This document shows, in pieces, positions 5,966 to 6,088 of a DNA stretch of 6,088 bases. The DNA is taken from NCBI GenBank assembly GCA_025450495.1, contig JANWHI010000084.1:1-6088 (forward strand), read 5' to 3'. Source of the stretch: Candidatus Dormiibacter sp. GTDB lineage: Bacteria; Chloroflexota; Dormibacteria; UBA8260. The notes under the pieces are model-generated. The model ran no database searches, had not been told where the DNA came from, and was given only the letters and a program-made list of their open reading frames with translations. A program made the translations under genes and the position numbers. The first letter of the stretch is position 1. Every line of letters begins with the position of its first letter.

Positions 5966-6088
5966 TCCTCGCGCAGCCGGCGACGCGGTCAGGCAAGGCG
6001 CGGTTTGCCATCCCCGCCGGCGGCGAGGCAACCGCACCGGCCGAGCGGCGTGGGCGTCGCCGCGACGGCGTCCGCCGGCTGGTGGCAC
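5962..6088 (+). CDS. QueA-like S-adenosylmethionine:tRNA ribosyltransferase-isomerase, N-terminus (cut by window)
   Basis: The frame from GTG 5962 stays open to the right edge (42 codons). The peptide has a segment FAIPAGGEATAPAERRG (residues 15-31) followed by RRRDGVRRLVA, which resembles by memory the N-terminus of actinobacterial QueA-like proteins (F-x-L-P-x-x-x-E-A-T-x-P-x-E-x-R-G...R-D-x-V-R-L-L-V). QueA transfers the ribosyl moiety of SAM to preQ1-modified tRNA in queuosine synthesis; in actinobacteria the substrate of this branch is less certain. The GTG overlaps the SDR stop by 4 bp, which supports the start and suggests coupled translation. With only 42 residues the family call is tentative. 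Confidence 0.55.
   Translation, partial: MILAQPATRSGKARFAIPAGGEATAPAERRGRRRDGVRRLVA

Overview
This is a GC-rich bacterial window with short intergenic gaps, 4-base GTGA stop/start overlaps and probably leaderless promoters. Gene content (GAF/HisKA_3 histidine kinase, class III nucleotide cyclase, SoxR beside an oxidoreductase, actinobacterial-style QueA-like N-terminus) suggests an actinobacterium or a related high-GC lineage. Species cannot be read from the sequence. There are no rRNA, tRNA, CRISPR or IS elements.

Left block (1-3586, minus strand): a three-gene operon read right to left. It starts with a response-regulator/cyclase fusion (REC, LuxR-like helix-turn-helix, signalling helix, class III nucleotide cyclase). 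Next is an 85-codon ORF that is a truncated copy of a histidine-kinase dimerisation domain. Last is a large membrane histidine kinase (GAF, HisKA_3, HATPase) that runs off the left edge. Both junctions are GTGA overlaps, so translation is probably coupled.

Middle (3587-4721): a 145-bp divergent intergenic region, then a plus-strand gene for a protein with an unrecognised N-terminal domain and an intact C-terminal cyclic-nucleotide-binding domain. The inferred circuit is: membrane kinase senses a signal, phosphorylates the REC domain of the cyclase, cyclase makes a cyclic nucleotide, and the divergently encoded protein binds it. This is the most interesting system in the window.

Right block (4727-6088): soxR (minus strand, [2Fe-2S] MerR-family sensor) divergent from a short-chain dehydrogenase. 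The shared 21-bp gap and the flanking bases hold a promoter with a 19-bp spacer and a SoxR-box-like operator. The dehydrogenase overlaps by 4 bp the start of a QueA-like gene cut by the right edge, so that gene may also be under SoxR control.
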